The notes: generated from the sequence alone by a model not told the origin. A DNA stretch of 50,045 bases from an uncultured Bacilli bacterium (GCA_934130235.1 CAKOXU010000003.1:1-50045), one strand, 5' to 3'; positions 41,501 through 50,045 are shown, counted from the stretch's first letter. Numbers and translations: made by a program.

Positions 41501-42204
41501 GCAACACATTTGTCAATAAAAGCATTAAATAATTTGTACTGATAAGCATCATACTCAATCATAGTTTCAGGATGCCATTGTACACCAACTACAAATAATT
41601 TATCACTATATTCAACAGCCTCTATAAGCCCATCCTCACTAAGTGCAGATATAACCATATCCTTACTAGTAGTCAAATGATAATTATGTACACTATTTAC
41701 ATTTATTACATTATTGCCTATAATCTCTTTTAATTTAGTATTATCATTAATTAATACTTTATGTACATATTTTTCATTCCTTCTAAAATGATTAATCTTT
41801 GTTATATTTTTTACAATTTCACCATGTATGTTTTTATTATCATTCGAAACATTACTAAGACACATTAATTGCATACCACCACATATACCTAATATTGGCA
41901 TATCCAACTCTAAAGCTTTCTTATAAATATAATCATCATACTCAAATAGTTTATCACCACCTGATAATACTAATCCATCACATAAACATAGTTGAGCTTT
42001 TAAATCATCTTTTTCTATTTGTGTCAATTTTGGAGTATCAATAGGTCTTATTTTTTCATAATCCATATCTTGTGGTGGCAATAACAAAATTGGTACTCCA
42101 CCACTTTCAATTATACCTTTTCTTAAATTGTTGTAGCACCCTAATACACTATAACCATCACTATCTTTAATAGATTTACCTATTATTCCTATAATTGGCT
42201 TCAT
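41476..42204 (-). CDS. Class I glutamine amidotransferase-like protein (peptidase C26)
   Basis: 242 residues. IGIIGKSIKDSDGYSVLGCY, LVLSGGDKLFEYDD, the nucleophile ILGICGGMQLMCLS and the late VGVQWHPETMIEYD give the Cys-His-Glu set of the gamma-glutamyl-GABA hydrolase (PuuD) family. Members cleave gamma-glutamyl bonds. A role in putrescine or other gamma-glutamyl compound breakdown is possible, but neighbours give no hint. TGA/ATG overlap with the upstream CPBP gene (4 bp). Confidence 0.88.
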   Translation of the reverse strand: MKPIIGIIGKSIKDSDGYSVLGCYNNLRKGIIESGGVPILLLPPQDMDYEKIRPIDTPKLTQIEKDDLKAQLCLCDGLVLSGGDKLFEYDDYIYKKALELDMPILGICGGMQLMCLSNVSNDNKNIHGEIVKNITKINHFRRNEKYVHKVLINDNTKLKEIIGNNVINVNSVHNYHLTTSKDMVISALSEDGLIEAVEYSDKLFVVGVQWHPETMIEYDAYQYKLFNAFIDKCVAYKNKRIF

Positions 42205-42986
42205 ACAGTAGACCTCCTATACGTAATAATAAACAAAAATATACTTAATACAAGTAAATATAAATTAAATATAATATAATTTTGTATTATAATATTTATC
42301 ATAAGAATAGTAGTTAAATTAAGGGAAATGTGCATAATAATTGGACACATTATATTATCATATTTATCATATAAATATATTAAAATAAAACTTACAAAAA
42401 ATGCATATAACATATTTACCATATCAAAATGTAATAATCCAAATATTAAACTAGTAAGTATCACCGAGCACATAGAACTATTAAAGCTCTTCAATTTATT
42501 ATAAACAATACCCCTAAACAATAATTCCTCTAATATAGGTCCCAATACTCCAGTACATATTATTTGAACATATATTGGTATACTACTTTTATTGAAGATA
42601 TTAGTAATATGTACCAAATTATTTAAATTAAAAACAGCTATATTAAACATCAAGGATACACTTATACCAAATAATATAGGTATAAAAATATTAAACTTAT
42701 TATTAATTCTTTTATACTTTTTATATTCTTTTAATAAAAATATAATAAATACTACAAATAATATAATCATCATTAGAAGAGTATAATTACCTAAAAATTT
42801 ATCTAATCTATATGAATAATCAAAAGTATTCATGTAATTAATAAATTCTTCATTCGTCATATCAGACTTTATACTATAATTAAACGCAGAAACAAAAATA
42901 TATTTAACTAAAAATTGGCCTATTATAAATATAATAGGCCAAAACAAAACTTTTAATAATTTAAATAAATAATTATTTTTTATCAT
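42201..42986 (-). CDS. CPBP-family intramembrane metalloprotease
   Basis: 261 residues with seven to eight TM helices. GPILEELLFRGIVYNKLKSF holds the EExxxR motif, and LIFGLLHFDMVNMLYAFFVS the FxxxH motif. LIYLYDKYDNIMCPIIMHIS with NxxT is the third. These are the Abi/CAAX-protease signatures. Bacterial members process or protect against peptides; target unknown. It overlaps the SPFH gene by 14 bp, so the pair is coupled. Confidence 0.9.
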   Translation of the reverse strand: MIKNNYLFKLLKVLFWPIIFIIGQFLVKYIFVSAFNYSIKSDMTNEEFINYMNTFDYSYRLDKFLGNYTLLMMIILFVVFIIFLLKEYKKYKRINNKFNIFIPILFGISVSLMFNIAVFNLNNLVHITNIFNKSSIPIYVQIICTGVLGPILEELLFRGIVYNKLKSFNSSMCSVILTSLIFGLLHFDMVNMLYAFFVSFILIYLYDKYDNIMCPIIMHISLNLTTILMINIIIQNYIIFNLYLLVLSIFLFIITYRRSTV

Positions 42987-43863
42987 CTTTAATCATTTCT
43001 TTAATAGTTGTTCCTAAAGTGGCTATATTTTGTAAATCAGAAGGAACAATTATTTTTGTAGCTTGACCATTTGCAACAGTACTTAGTGTTTCTAAACTCT
43101 TTAAAGTAATTATTTTTTGATCTGGTTTAGCATTCATAAGTATCTTTATACTCTCTGCTTCTGCATTTTTTATTTTTAATAAAGCTTCAGCTTTACCCTC
43201 TGCCTCTTTAATTTGAGTCTCTTTTTTAGCCTCAGCTCTTAAAATAGCACTCTCTTTTTCTCCTTCAGCAATAAGAATAGCACTTTTCTTTTCTCCTTCA
43301 GCCTTTAATATAGATTCTCTTCTTTCACGTTCAGCCCTCATTTGTTTTTCCATAGCCTCTTGAATATCATGAGGTGGTAAAATATTTTTAACCTCTACTC
43401 TATTTACCTTAATTCCCCATGGATCAGTAGCTTCATCAAGTATTGAACGCATCTTAGTATTGATAACATCTCTACTAGTTAAAGTTTCATCTAATTCTAA
43501 TTCTCCTATAATATTACGAAGAGTAGTTGCAGTCAAATTTTCAATAGCATTTATAGGATTCTCCACTCCATATGTAAACAATTTTGGATCAGTTATTTGA
43601 AAATAAACAACAGTATCTATCTGCATAGTTACATTATCTTTTGTAATAACTGGTTGTGGATCAAAATCCCTAACAATCTCTTTAAGTGTTACTTGTGATG
43701 ATATTCTATCAACAAATGGTATTTTAAAATGTAAACCATTATTCCAAGTTTCTAAATATGATCCTAACCTCTCTACAACATATGCTTTAGCTTGTGGCAC
43801 TATTTTTATATTTGGTATAACAATAATGCCCACTATAATAAGAATAATAATTAAAGCCGTCAT
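42973..43863 (-). CDS. SPFH/Band-7 (QmcA/stomatin-like) membrane protein
   Basis: 296 residues. An N-terminal TM helix (LIIILIIVGIIVIPNIKIV), SPFH domain (AYVVERLGSYLETWNNGLHF to RVEVKNILPP), then a long Ala/Glu/Lys coiled helix with repeats (ILKAEGEKKSAILIAEGEKE). It forms oligomeric rings in membrane microdomains and may support protease and membrane quality control. It pairs with the overlapping NfeD gene, as is standard. Confidence 0.93.
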   Translation of the reverse strand: MTALIIILIIVGIIVIPNIKIVPQAKAYVVERLGSYLETWNNGLHFKIPFVDRISSQVTLKEIVRDFDPQPVITKDNVTMQIDTVVYFQITDPKLFTYGVENPINAIENLTATTLRNIIGELELDETLTSRDVINTKMRSILDEATDPWGIKVNRVEVKNILPPHDIQEAMEKQMRAERERRESILKAEGEKKSAILIAEGEKESAILRAEAKKETQIKEAEGKAEALLKIKNAEAESIKILMNAKPDQKIITLKSLETLSTVANGQATKIIVPSDLQNIATLGTTIKEMIKDDKK

Positions 43864-44279
43864 TTAATCTCCTCCTCTACTTTTAATTTTACTCCACTAA
43901 TCTCTAGCACACGAACAGTACTATCAATTTCAATGTCTTTATCAGATATAGCAGTCCATCTTTTTCCATCCACTTTTACTTCACCTGGATGATTTTTACT
44001 TATAGATTCAGTTACTATACCACTCATACCAATTACTCTATCTAGGTTTGTCTTATAGCTTTTAGCACCCAACAGCTTAATTAAATATTTACGAGTTGAA
44101 ACTAATAATACTAATCCACCTAATACAAACACCAAAGATTGGATAAATATACTGTCAACAAAAAATGATAAAACGAGTGCGACTGAAGCACTTGCGACAA
44201 ACCATATAGTAGTTAAATTAATAGTAATTATTTCTATAAATGATAATAAAACAACTATACTAAGCCAAATCCACATCAT
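43860..44279 (-). CDS. NfeD-like membrane protein
   Basis: 139 residues from the ATG at 44279, behind AGAGGTGAG. The longer frame to 44327 would overlap dinB and lacks a site. Three TM helices (WIWLSIVVLLSFIEIITINL, WFVASASVALVLSFFV, FIQSLVFVLGGLVLLVS) precede a C-terminal OB-fold (GMSGIVTESISKNHPGEVKV, DGKRWTAISDKDIEID). NfeD proteins partner with SPFH proteins. Its TGA/TAA overlaps the SPFH start by 4 bp. Confidence 0.9.
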   Translation of the reverse strand: MMWIWLSIVVLLSFIEIITINLTTIWFVASASVALVLSFFVDSIFIQSLVFVLGGLVLLVSTRKYLIKLLGAKSYKTNLDRVIGMSGIVTESISKNHPGEVKVDGKRWTAISDKDIEIDSTVRVLEISGVKLKVEEEIK

Positions 44280-44319
44280 AATACTCACCTCTATTAAAAT
44301 TATACTATTTAAATTACTT

Positions 44320-45519
44320 TTATTCAACTTTTTTATTTATTTTTTTACTAGCTTTATCTATAATATTACTTCCATATAAATCTTTTAATTTATCCAATGT
44401 TTGATCTAATGCTTTATTAGATTCATGAATTTCAATATTTTCAAACATAGACAACTGATAATTTAAATTATTAGAAAGTTTAGATAAAGATATCCCAACT
44501 AGTCTAATACTTTCACCATTCCATAATTCACTCATTAATTTTTTACTTATATTATATATTTCATCAGTATTATTCGTAGGATTCTTAAGCTTAGATTGGT
44601 GCTGATAAGTTTTAAATGTCCTATCTTTTAAAATAACACCTACTACAGATGCATACTTATTCTTCTTTCTTAGTTGCAATGATACATTTTCTACTAATGG
44701 AAGTAAAAAGCTATATATTTGATCTAAACTAGTCAAATTATATCTAGTTGTTGTAGAATTACTTATACATGTAGCATCCGCTCTTTTACTAACAACAATA
44801 CTATCATCAATTCCTTTAGCGCTATTAATAAGTCTACTAGCCTGATTTTTAAAATACTTATATAAATAATTAAAATCAGCACACGCTAAATCACCGATTG
44901 TATTTATACCAAGATCCCTCAACTTTTTACTAGTACTTTTTCCGCATCCATATAAATCTTCTATAGGTAATGGATACATCTTATCTATTATTTCATCATC
45001 AAACAAAGTGTGCACCCTATCAGGTTTCATAAAATCACTTGCCATTTTTGCACATAATTTATTATTAGATACACCTATATTTACAGTAAACCCAAGTTCA
45101 TTTTTTATTTGATCTTTTAACTTATAAGCAAACTTAACTGGATCACCGTATAAACTCTGTACCTTAGTATAATCAATAAAGCACTCATCAACACTTAGTA
45201 CTTCTATATCAGGGGTATACGTTCTAATGAGATCAAAAAACAAAGATGACATCTTATTATATAATTTATAATCCGGTGGATATATATTTAAATTATAATA
45301 CTTTCTTTTTGCTTCTCTTAAAGTTTCAGCTGTTTTAATACCTTTATTTTTAGCAGGTATACTTTTAGCAAGTACAATACCATGTCTTTTTGACTCATCA
45401 CCGCCTATAACCGAAACTATATTTCTAATATCTATATCATATCCTTTTTTTAATAAATCAACTGCTGTCCAAGATAAAAATGCGTTATTAACATCTATAT
45501 GCATAATAATATTTTTCAT
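44320..45519 (-). CDS. dinB: Y-family DNA polymerase (DinB/UmuC)
   Basis: 399 residues. IIMHIDVNNAFLSWTAVDLL (first catalytic Asp), VLAKSIPAKNKGIKTAETL, VLSVDECFIDYT (catalytic SVDE), FTVNIGVSNNKLCAKMASDF, PIEDLYGCGKSTSKKLRDLG (HhH), and the little-finger ASVVGVILKDRTFKTYQHQ. Copies damaged DNA with low fidelity. Its promoter (TTGTGT-17 nt-TATAAT) carries a 20-bp perfect palindrome between the boxes, so damage-regulated repression is likely. No lexA gene is in the window. The ATG follows AGGTGG. Confidence 0.95.
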   Translation of the reverse strand: MKNIIMHIDVNNAFLSWTAVDLLKKGYDIDIRNIVSVIGGDESKRHGIVLAKSIPAKNKGIKTAETLREAKRKYYNLNIYPPDYKLYNKMSSLFFDLIRTYTPDIEVLSVDECFIDYTKVQSLYGDPVKFAYKLKDQIKNELGFTVNIGVSNNKLCAKMASDFMKPDRVHTLFDDEIIDKMYPLPIEDLYGCGKSTSKKLRDLGINTIGDLACADFNYLYKYFKNQASRLINSAKGIDDSIVVSKRADATCISNSTTTRYNLTSLDQIYSFLLPLVENVSLQLRKKNKYASVVGVILKDRTFKTYQHQSKLKNPTNNTDEIYNISKKLMSELWNGESIRLVGISLSKLSNNLNYQLSMFENIEIHESNKALDQTLDKLKDLYGSNIIDKASKKINKKVE

Positions 45520-45534
45520 ATTACCACCTATTTA

Positions 45535-45563
45535 ATTATATCATACAGCTGTATGATACACAA
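45535..45563 (-). promoter_or_regulatory. dinB promoter with a palindromic operator candidate
   Basis: TTGTGT (45558-45563), 17 nt, TATAAT (45535-45540). TATCATACAGCTGTATGATA (45539-45558) is a 20-bp perfect palindrome covering the spacer. It is unlike the standard Gram-positive LexA site (GAAC-4-GTTC). Confidence 0.75.
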
Positions 45564-45566
45564 TAA

Positions 45567-45588
45567 AAAAATCACATTCGTGATTTTT
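45567..45588 (-). terminator. spo0A terminator
   Basis: Minus strand: AAAAATCAC, loop GAAT, GTGATTTTT, then a T-run. It overlaps the spo0A stop. Confidence 0.85.
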
Positions 45589-46345
45589 ATCTAACTTTAT
45601 GATGATCTAATCTAAGCTTATCTGCAACCGTAACTATAAATTCACTATTTGTAGGCTTTGCTTTATCAATATCTACACTATGTCCAAATATTTCTTCCAT
45701 TAAATCCCAATTGCCTCTATTCCAACTAACTTCTATCGCATGCCTAATAGCGCGTTCCACTCTAGATACATTAGTCTCATACTTCAGAGCTAATGTAGGA
45801 TATAATTCTTTAGTAATACCACCTATCATATCTGGATTTTCAAATATCATACTAACAGCTTCTCTTATATATTGATATCCCTTTATATGAGAGGGAATGC
45901 CCAATTCGTGAAGTAATTTAGTAACAGAAACTTGCAAATTACTATATTTTAAATCAATATTTTTATTATCCACTTTCTTATTAGATAACTCAAGTATTCT
46001 ACTCTCTAAATCATTAAAATCAAATGGTTTTAATATATAATAATTTACACCATACTCAGATACCTCTCTAATAACTTCTGCCGTGTTATAACTAGTTGCA
46101 ACTATCACTTTTTTATTTATATTTTCTTGTCTCATTTTCTCAAGAACATATAAGCCATCCTTTTTAGGCATAATCAGATCAAGTATAATTATATCATATA
46201 CTTCACTTGCAACCTTTTTAAAACCTTCATCACCATCATGAGCTTCGCTTACTATTTCAATAGATTTATTATCCTTAAAATACTCTTTTACTGCCTCTAT
46301 TAATTGTACGTTATCATCAATCATTAATACTTTTATTTTTCCCAT
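45587..46345 (-). CDS. spo0A: Sporulation master regulator Spo0A
   Basis: 252 residues. The receiver domain has the acidic pair D10-D11 (LMIDDNV), phosphoacceptor D56 (ILDLIMPKKDG), T84/S85 (VATSYN) and K106 (LKPFDF). The C-terminal Spo0A DNA-binding domain follows a linker (from about 150): VTKLLHELGIPSHIKGYQYI, then IGGITKELYPTLALKYETNV, SRVERAIRHAIEVSWNRGNW. When phosphorylated it binds TGTCGAA boxes. An exact box lies in its own promoter. Presence implies a sporulation or Spo0A-type developmental programme. No phosphorelay gene is seen. Confidence 0.97.
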   Translation of the reverse strand: MGKIKVLMIDDNVQLIEAVKEYFKDNKSIEIVSEAHDGDEGFKKVASEVYDIIILDLIMPKKDGLYVLEKMRQENINKKVIVATSYNTAEVIREVSEYGVNYYILKPFDFNDLESRILELSNKKVDNKNIDLKYSNLQVSVTKLLHELGIPSHIKGYQYIREAVSMIFENPDMIGGITKELYPTLALKYETNVSRVERAIRHAIEVSWNRGNWDLMEEIFGHSVDIDKAKPTNSEFIVTVADKLRLDHHKVR

Positions 46346-46371
46346 AAAATCTCCCTCTTCTATTTAATAAA

Positions 46372-46405
46372 ATTATACAACATACAACTAACAACATTTG
46401 TCGAA
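46372..46405 (-). promoter_or_regulatory. spo0A promoter with an exact 0A box
   Basis: TATAAT at 46372-46377 on the minus strand. TGTCGAA, the known 0A box, lies at 46399-46405 on the plus strand, overlapping the -35 region (CAAATG, poor consensus). Weak -35 plus a box there suits activation or feedback by Spo0A~P. Confidence 0.7.
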
Positions 46406-46413
46406 TTTTGTAA

Positions 46414-47664
46414 TTACTTCATACTACTTTCATTATAAAATCCATCTTTTACAGTTTTTTTAAGTCTTCCCTTAAAAGTTTTATCCTCCTTCTTACGCCC
46501 TTTGAGCGCTAAAGAATACACATCTAATACCCTTTGAGCAAAATACTTTGAAGAATAAGTTTCAACATTTATCCTAGCCTGATTACCAAGTTTTTTTAAT
46601 AAATGTGAATCATCAAGTAAACTATAAATACTCTTCAAATATTCATCCTTATCCTTAAATAAATATCCATTTAAATTTGGTATAACAGTATTTCTAAATG
46701 ACTCATCGTCAAGCGCGACTACAGGTAATGACGCTGCCATTGCTTCTATCACAGTTAAACCTTGTGTCTCAGTATGAGATGCAGTGACAAATATATCTGA
46801 TATATTATAATAAAGCGGTGATTCCTCCCAAGGTATAAAACCAGTAAAAATAACATTATCATCTATACCACACTTTTTAACTAAGTCTTCATATGCTTCT
46901 TTGTCAGGTCCATCTCCAACTATCAATAATTTAGTTTTAGGATATTTATTTAAAATATCTTTCATATTTTCTATTAAAAAATCAACACTCTTTTCTAAAG
47001 CAAGTCTTCCTAAATATAAAATAACTTTTTCATCTTTTTTAATACCTAATTTGCTTTTTAGTTTATTTAATTTCTTAGTATCAATATTCTCTTTATAAAA
47101 TCTATCCAATTCTATACCAGTAGGTATTATGTGAATATTTCTATCATACTTATATTTATCTTTAAATAATTTATATGTTTTTGCTGTAGGAACAATTAAC
47201 TCTTTTACAGTTTTATCACAATAAAAATTAGTAATATATTCAACCAATTTTTTACTAGCTCCGTCAAAATAACCCTTTGTTATATAATAAATATAATCTT
47301 CATACATAGTGTGATATGTATGAACAACAGGTATATTAAATTGTTTAGCTATTACACGTGCAAAAGTACCAATACTAAATTCTGTTTGTGAATGAATTAT
47401 ATCTAAATTCCACTTTTTAATATAATTAACTGCTTTTATAGGATAAATAGTCGTTAACCTATAATTAGCAATAGGAATTGGAAATCCTGGTATTCTTAAA
47501 ACATGACCGTCTTTTTCTAATTTATATGTTCTATCATCAGGATTTACACAAACTATATATACCTCATGTCCTAATTTTGTTAAAGCATTTTCAAGCATCA
47601 TAACACTTGTAGATACACCATTAATATATGGCTCATATGAATCCGTAAAAATACCTATTCTCAT
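46414..47664 (-). CDS. GT4 glycosyltransferase, diacylglycerol-glucosyltransferase-like
   Basis: 416 residues. MRIGIFTDSYEPYINGVSTS, RLPGFPIP-like VLRIPGFPIP, HTYHTMYEDY, GIELDRFY, LGRLALEKSVDFLIENM, FVTASHTETQGLTVIEAMAA (the E-x7-E motif) are those of GT4 enzymes that put glucose on diacylglycerol, a membrane glycolipid or lipoteichoic-acid anchor. Acts at the inner membrane face using a sugar nucleotide. Its start overlaps the next (LPG-synthase-TM) gene by 4 bp, a common pair in Firmicutes and Mollicutes. Confidence 0.9.
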   Translation of the reverse strand: MRIGIFTDSYEPYINGVSTSVMMLENALTKLGHEVYIVCVNPDDRTYKLEKDGHVLRIPGFPIPIANYRLTTIYPIKAVNYIKKWNLDIIHSQTEFSIGTFARVIAKQFNIPVVHTYHTMYEDYIYYITKGYFDGASKKLVEYITNFYCDKTVKELIVPTAKTYKLFKDKYKYDRNIHIIPTGIELDRFYKENIDTKKLNKLKSKLGIKKDEKVILYLGRLALEKSVDFLIENMKDILNKYPKTKLLIVGDGPDKEAYEDLVKKCGIDDNVIFTGFIPWEESPLYYNISDIFVTASHTETQGLTVIEAMAASLPVVALDDESFRNTVIPNLNGYLFKDKDEYLKSIYSLLDDSHLLKKLGNQARINVETYSSKYFAQRVLDVYSLALKGRKKEDKTFKGRLKKTVKDGFYNESSMK

Positions 47665-48671
47665 ATTTTTCTCCTTTTAATATTTAATGAAATAGCTCCT
47701 ACTATCATACCAAAATAATATGTAATAAATCTCCATATCAACATAATAGCAGATAATTTAGCGCCGCTTATAAAATTACCATAAAATTGAGTAAAACCAT
47801 ATTCAAGACCGCCTGTACCACCAGGTATTGGTACAAATGACCCAATAAGCATTACATAAGCACTTGATACAATAGCCTCCCAAGCACTAAAACTGTTAAA
47901 ATCTCCTGTTGCATATAAAACAAACAAAGGAATCAAATAAAGTGATGAAAGTGCGATAAAATTATAAATAATATTCTTAATAAAATTTTTCTTATCTTTT
48001 ACAAGTATAAGTGCTCCTTCATGAAAATCATTTATATTTTTATCCCATTTATCTAATCTTTTTTGTTTATCCTTTACAAGTTTTAATCTATATAAAATAT
48101 TAATTCCAAAATTCATAACTTTTTTATCGAGTTTTTTTGCAAATGATAAAACAAACATAAGGATAATTACTAATGTATTCATCAAAAAGCCAAGCGCGAT
48201 AAACTTCGAAAGTATTTGTGCGTTACTAAATATATTGAATATATTACTTACTATGAGCGCTACTAAGCCTAATAATATCAAAGCAATCTGATAAACAATA
48301 AAGTTCGCTAAAACAACACCAGTTGCAGTAGTATATTCAAGTTTACTCTTTTTTAAATAGTATATCTGATAAGGTTGTCCGCCAGTCGCAAAAGGCGTCA
48401 CTGCATTAAAAAACTGTGTTCTAAGAACAAGATGAAATGCATCCTTATATTTAAAATCTTTATTAAACTTATGAGCAAAAGAATACATAGGATATGCCCT
48501 AAATATCCAAAATATAATTAATAAAAGAAAAGATAATAATACAAATAAAATATTCATATTAGAAATTTGATCTATAGTTTCATTAAAGTTATCTTTCAAT
48601 GAAAAATACAAAACTAATATAGTTATAATTATAAGAACAATTATATTTATTATATTACTCTTTTTTTTCAT
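47661..48671 (-). CDS. LPG-synthase-TM (UPF0104) family membrane protein
   Basis: 336 residues with about eight TM helices. FRAYPMYSFAHKFNKDFKYK then DAFHLVLRTQFFNAVTPFAT and GGQPYQIYYLKKS, and late FVPIPGGTGGLEYGFTQFYG are the family's signatures. It is the TM part of MprF-type lysyl-phosphatidylglycerol synthases without the transferase. A lipid flippase-like role is supposed. It lies between pgk (1 bp gap) and the glycosyltransferase, probably working on the glycolipid made there. Confidence 0.9.
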   Translation of the reverse strand: MKKKSNIINIIVLIIITILVLYFSLKDNFNETIDQISNMNILFVLLSFLLLIIFWIFRAYPMYSFAHKFNKDFKYKDAFHLVLRTQFFNAVTPFATGGQPYQIYYLKKSKLEYTTATGVVLANFIVYQIALILLGLVALIVSNIFNIFSNAQILSKFIALGFLMNTLVIILMFVLSFAKKLDKKVMNFGINILYRLKLVKDKQKRLDKWDKNINDFHEGALILVKDKKNFIKNIIYNFIALSSLYLIPLFVLYATGDFNSFSAWEAIVSSAYVMLIGSFVPIPGGTGGLEYGFTQFYGNFISGAKLSAIMLIWRFITYYFGMIVGAISLNIKRRKI

Positions 48672-48672
48672 A

Positions 48673-49842
48673 TTACACCTCTTCTATTATATCAATTCCA
48701 GGTAAAGACTTCCCCTCCAATAATTCTAATGATGCTCCTCCACCGGTAGAAATATGAGTAAACGAATTTTTATATCCATTATTAATAGCTGCAGAAGCCG
48801 TATCCCCTCCACCTATTATAACACACTTATCCTTATTACTTAAACATTTAAGTATTTTTTTAGTACCATTAGAATACTCATCTTTTTCAAAATATCCTAA
48901 AGGTCCATTCCAAACCACAGTTTTAGATAATTCTAATACACTACTAAATTTTTCTATAGTTTTAATACCTATATCATAACAAATATCATTTTCCCTTATC
49001 TCTTTATAATCTTTCACTGAATTAGTACCATTACTTAATACTATACTATCAACAGGTAAAATCAATTTATCTTTATACTTATTAATAATTTCTTTAGCAT
49101 AATCTAAATACTCTATTTCATATTTACTATTTCCTACATTATATCCTAAAGCTACCATAAAAGTATTACTCATAGCGCCACCAATAAGCATATAATCACA
49201 TTTATTAATAAGATTATTTATAACCTTAATCTTATCACTTACTTTAGATCCCCCTAAAATAATAGTATAAGGTCTTTTAGGACTATTTAACATAGAGAAA
49301 GAATTTAATTCTTTCTCTATTAAAAATCCAATACCATTTGGAAGATTAGCAGCTATTCCTACTAACGAAGCACACTCCCTGTGAGATACACCAAATGCAT
49401 CATTTATGAAAATATCACCTAACGATGCCCAATATTTGCCAAGAGTAATATCATTATTAGATTCCTTATTACCATTTAAATCCATAAATCTAGTATTCTG
49501 CATAAGCAATACTTCGCCTGAATTCAAATTATCAATAGCAGTTTCTAATCCTTTTCCATATACAGAATCAACAAATATAACATTCACACCTAATAGCTCA
49601 CTTAATCTATCACTTACAATTTTTAAACTATTAGTTGCTGTATCTTCATCAGTTTTAATCCTACCTAAATGACTCATCAAAATAACCTTAGCGCCTTTTT
49701 CAATCGCATACTTAATTGTAGGCAAACTCATACGTATACGATTATCATCCGCAATTTCATTATTAATAACAGGTACATTAAAATCAACACGTATAATAAC
49801 CTTTTTATTCTTGATATCATAATCTTTTATAGTTTTTTTCAT
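48673..49842 (-). CDS. pgk: Phosphoglycerate kinase
   Basis: 389 residues. VIIRVDFNVPVIN, ILMSHLGRIKTDED, LMQNTRFMD, FINDAFGVSHRECASLVG, TIILGGSKVSDKIKVI, VVWNGPLGYFEKD and IGGGDTASAAINNGY are the expected N- and C-domain motifs; 3-phosphoglycerate and nucleotide sites are complete. Makes ATP from 1,3-bisphosphoglycerate in glycolysis. Usual length is about 395. It opens a run with the LPG-synthase-TM and glycosyltransferase genes. No gap, tpi or gpm gene is adjacent. Confidence 0.97.
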   Translation of the reverse strand: MKKTIKDYDIKNKKVIIRVDFNVPVINNEIADDNRIRMSLPTIKYAIEKGAKVILMSHLGRIKTDEDTATNSLKIVSDRLSELLGVNVIFVDSVYGKGLETAIDNLNSGEVLLMQNTRFMDLNGNKESNNDITLGKYWASLGDIFINDAFGVSHRECASLVGIAANLPNGIGFLIEKELNSFSMLNSPKRPYTIILGGSKVSDKIKVINNLINKCDYMLIGGAMSNTFMVALGYNVGNSKYEIEYLDYAKEIINKYKDKLILPVDSIVLSNGTNSVKDYKEIRENDICYDIGIKTIEKFSSVLELSKTVVWNGPLGYFEKDEYSNGTKKILKCLSNKDKCVIIGGGDTASAAINNGYKNSFTHISTGGGASLELLEGKSLPGIDIIEEV

Positions 49843-49850
49843 ATTATCAC

Positions 49851-50045
49851 CTATTCATACGCACTAATACGTCTACCATTAGAAGTCTCTTTGTATGCTC
49901 CTGTCATAACAGTATTCCATGTACTATTATCTTTTGAAACATAAGTTGAATGAGAATTATATGTTCTTCCATCTAAATAATAATGCCATACAGCTATCTC
50001 ATCTAACTCATAAGTTTTACCTAAATCTATAACTAAACAGAATTC
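49851..50045 (-). CDS. C-terminal part of a discoidin (F5/8 type C)-like protein, cut by window edge
   Basis: Open from the window edge to TAG at 49851-49853, 64 residues. VIDLGKTYELDEIAVWHYYL, DGRTYNSHSTYVSKDNSTWN, TVMTGAYKETSNGRRISAYE resembles the last strands of F5/8 type C galactose-binding-like domains (viDLG....i..i.vw.y..d.R.Y....i..S.D...w). Such modules bind sugars on the surface and occur in phage tail or cell-wall proteins. The rest is outside the window. It ends just before the pgk start. Confidence 0.7.
   Translation of the reverse strand, partial: EFCLVIDLGKTYELDEIAVWHYYLDGRTYNSHSTYVSKDNSTWNTVMTGAYKETSNGRRISAYE

Noticed and set aside
1..50045. CRISPR arrays, insertion sequences or prophage.
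   Set aside because: No regular repeats with spacers, no transposase or phage genes. The partial discoidin-like protein at the right edge alone does not support a prophage.

Overview
This is a very AT-rich Gram-positive window, almost certainly from a Bacilli-type Firmicute, perhaps a gut lineage near Erysipelotrichales or the Mollicutes-adjacent groups. The evidence is the Bacilli-type DnaB/DnaI helicase-loading pair, Spo0A, a CotD-like coat protein, FtsY/YlxM/Ffh, strong AGGAGG or AGGTGAT ribosome sites and very short intergenic gaps. TGA serves as a stop codon in overlaps such as the one at 27165-27168, so the standard bacterial code applies and not the Mycoplasma code. Nearly all genes lie on the minus strand. 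The plus-strand genes are a TetR regulator, a sigma factor and gpmI.

Layout. 1-6.8 kb: the start of a RelA/SpoT protein, a tiny Cys-rich ORF with its own promoter and terminator, a decayed and an intact acetyltransferase, ackA with a possible ADP-ribosyltransferase-like protein, a Nudix protein, another acetyltransferase, and a second RelA/SpoT protein whose synthetase active site looks lost. 6.9-12.0 kb: a large MMPL/YhgE-like fusion with a divergent TetR regulator, an ASCH protein and a CotD-like protein. 12.1-12.45 kb: no gene, but a strongly structured non-coding RNA candidate with a perfect consensus promoter and its own terminator. 12.5-22.2 kb: a compact type VII secretion locus (EssC, EsaB, two WXG100-like proteins, a small helical protein, a long Asn-rich WXG-like protein, a DUF4176 protein and a multidomain toxin ending in an ART-like HGT motif). 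EssA, EssB and EsaA are not seen. 22.3-31.4 kb: housekeeping operons for SRP targeting (ffh; ftsY with ylxM), a HerA-like ATPase, a DD-carboxypeptidase, dnaI, dnaB and a CmpB-type membrane protein. 31.5-35.5 kb: an alternative sigma factor, gpmI, a lipase-like hydrolase, tRNA-Arg(CCU) and an HD protein. 35.5-42.2 kb: cell-envelope genes (YerB-like DUF3048, polysaccharide deacetylase, ddl, a membrane-anchored MurF-like ligase, hydrolases). 42.2-50 kb: CPBP protease, SPFH/NfeD pair, Y-family polymerase, spo0A, a glycolipid glycosyltransferase with an LPG-synthase-TM partner, pgk, and the end of a discoidin-like protein.

The regulatory DNA is unusually legible. At five or six junctions the terminator hairpin of one gene also carries the -35 box of the next gene's promoter, the U-tract serves as part of the 17-18 nt spacer, and TATAAT follows directly. 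The dinB promoter holds a 20-bp perfect palindrome between -35 and -10 (candidate damage-response operator). The spo0A promoter holds an exact 0A box, suggesting autoregulation. The best candidates for something undescribed are the structured RNA at 12089-12426 and the reduced type VII locus beside it.
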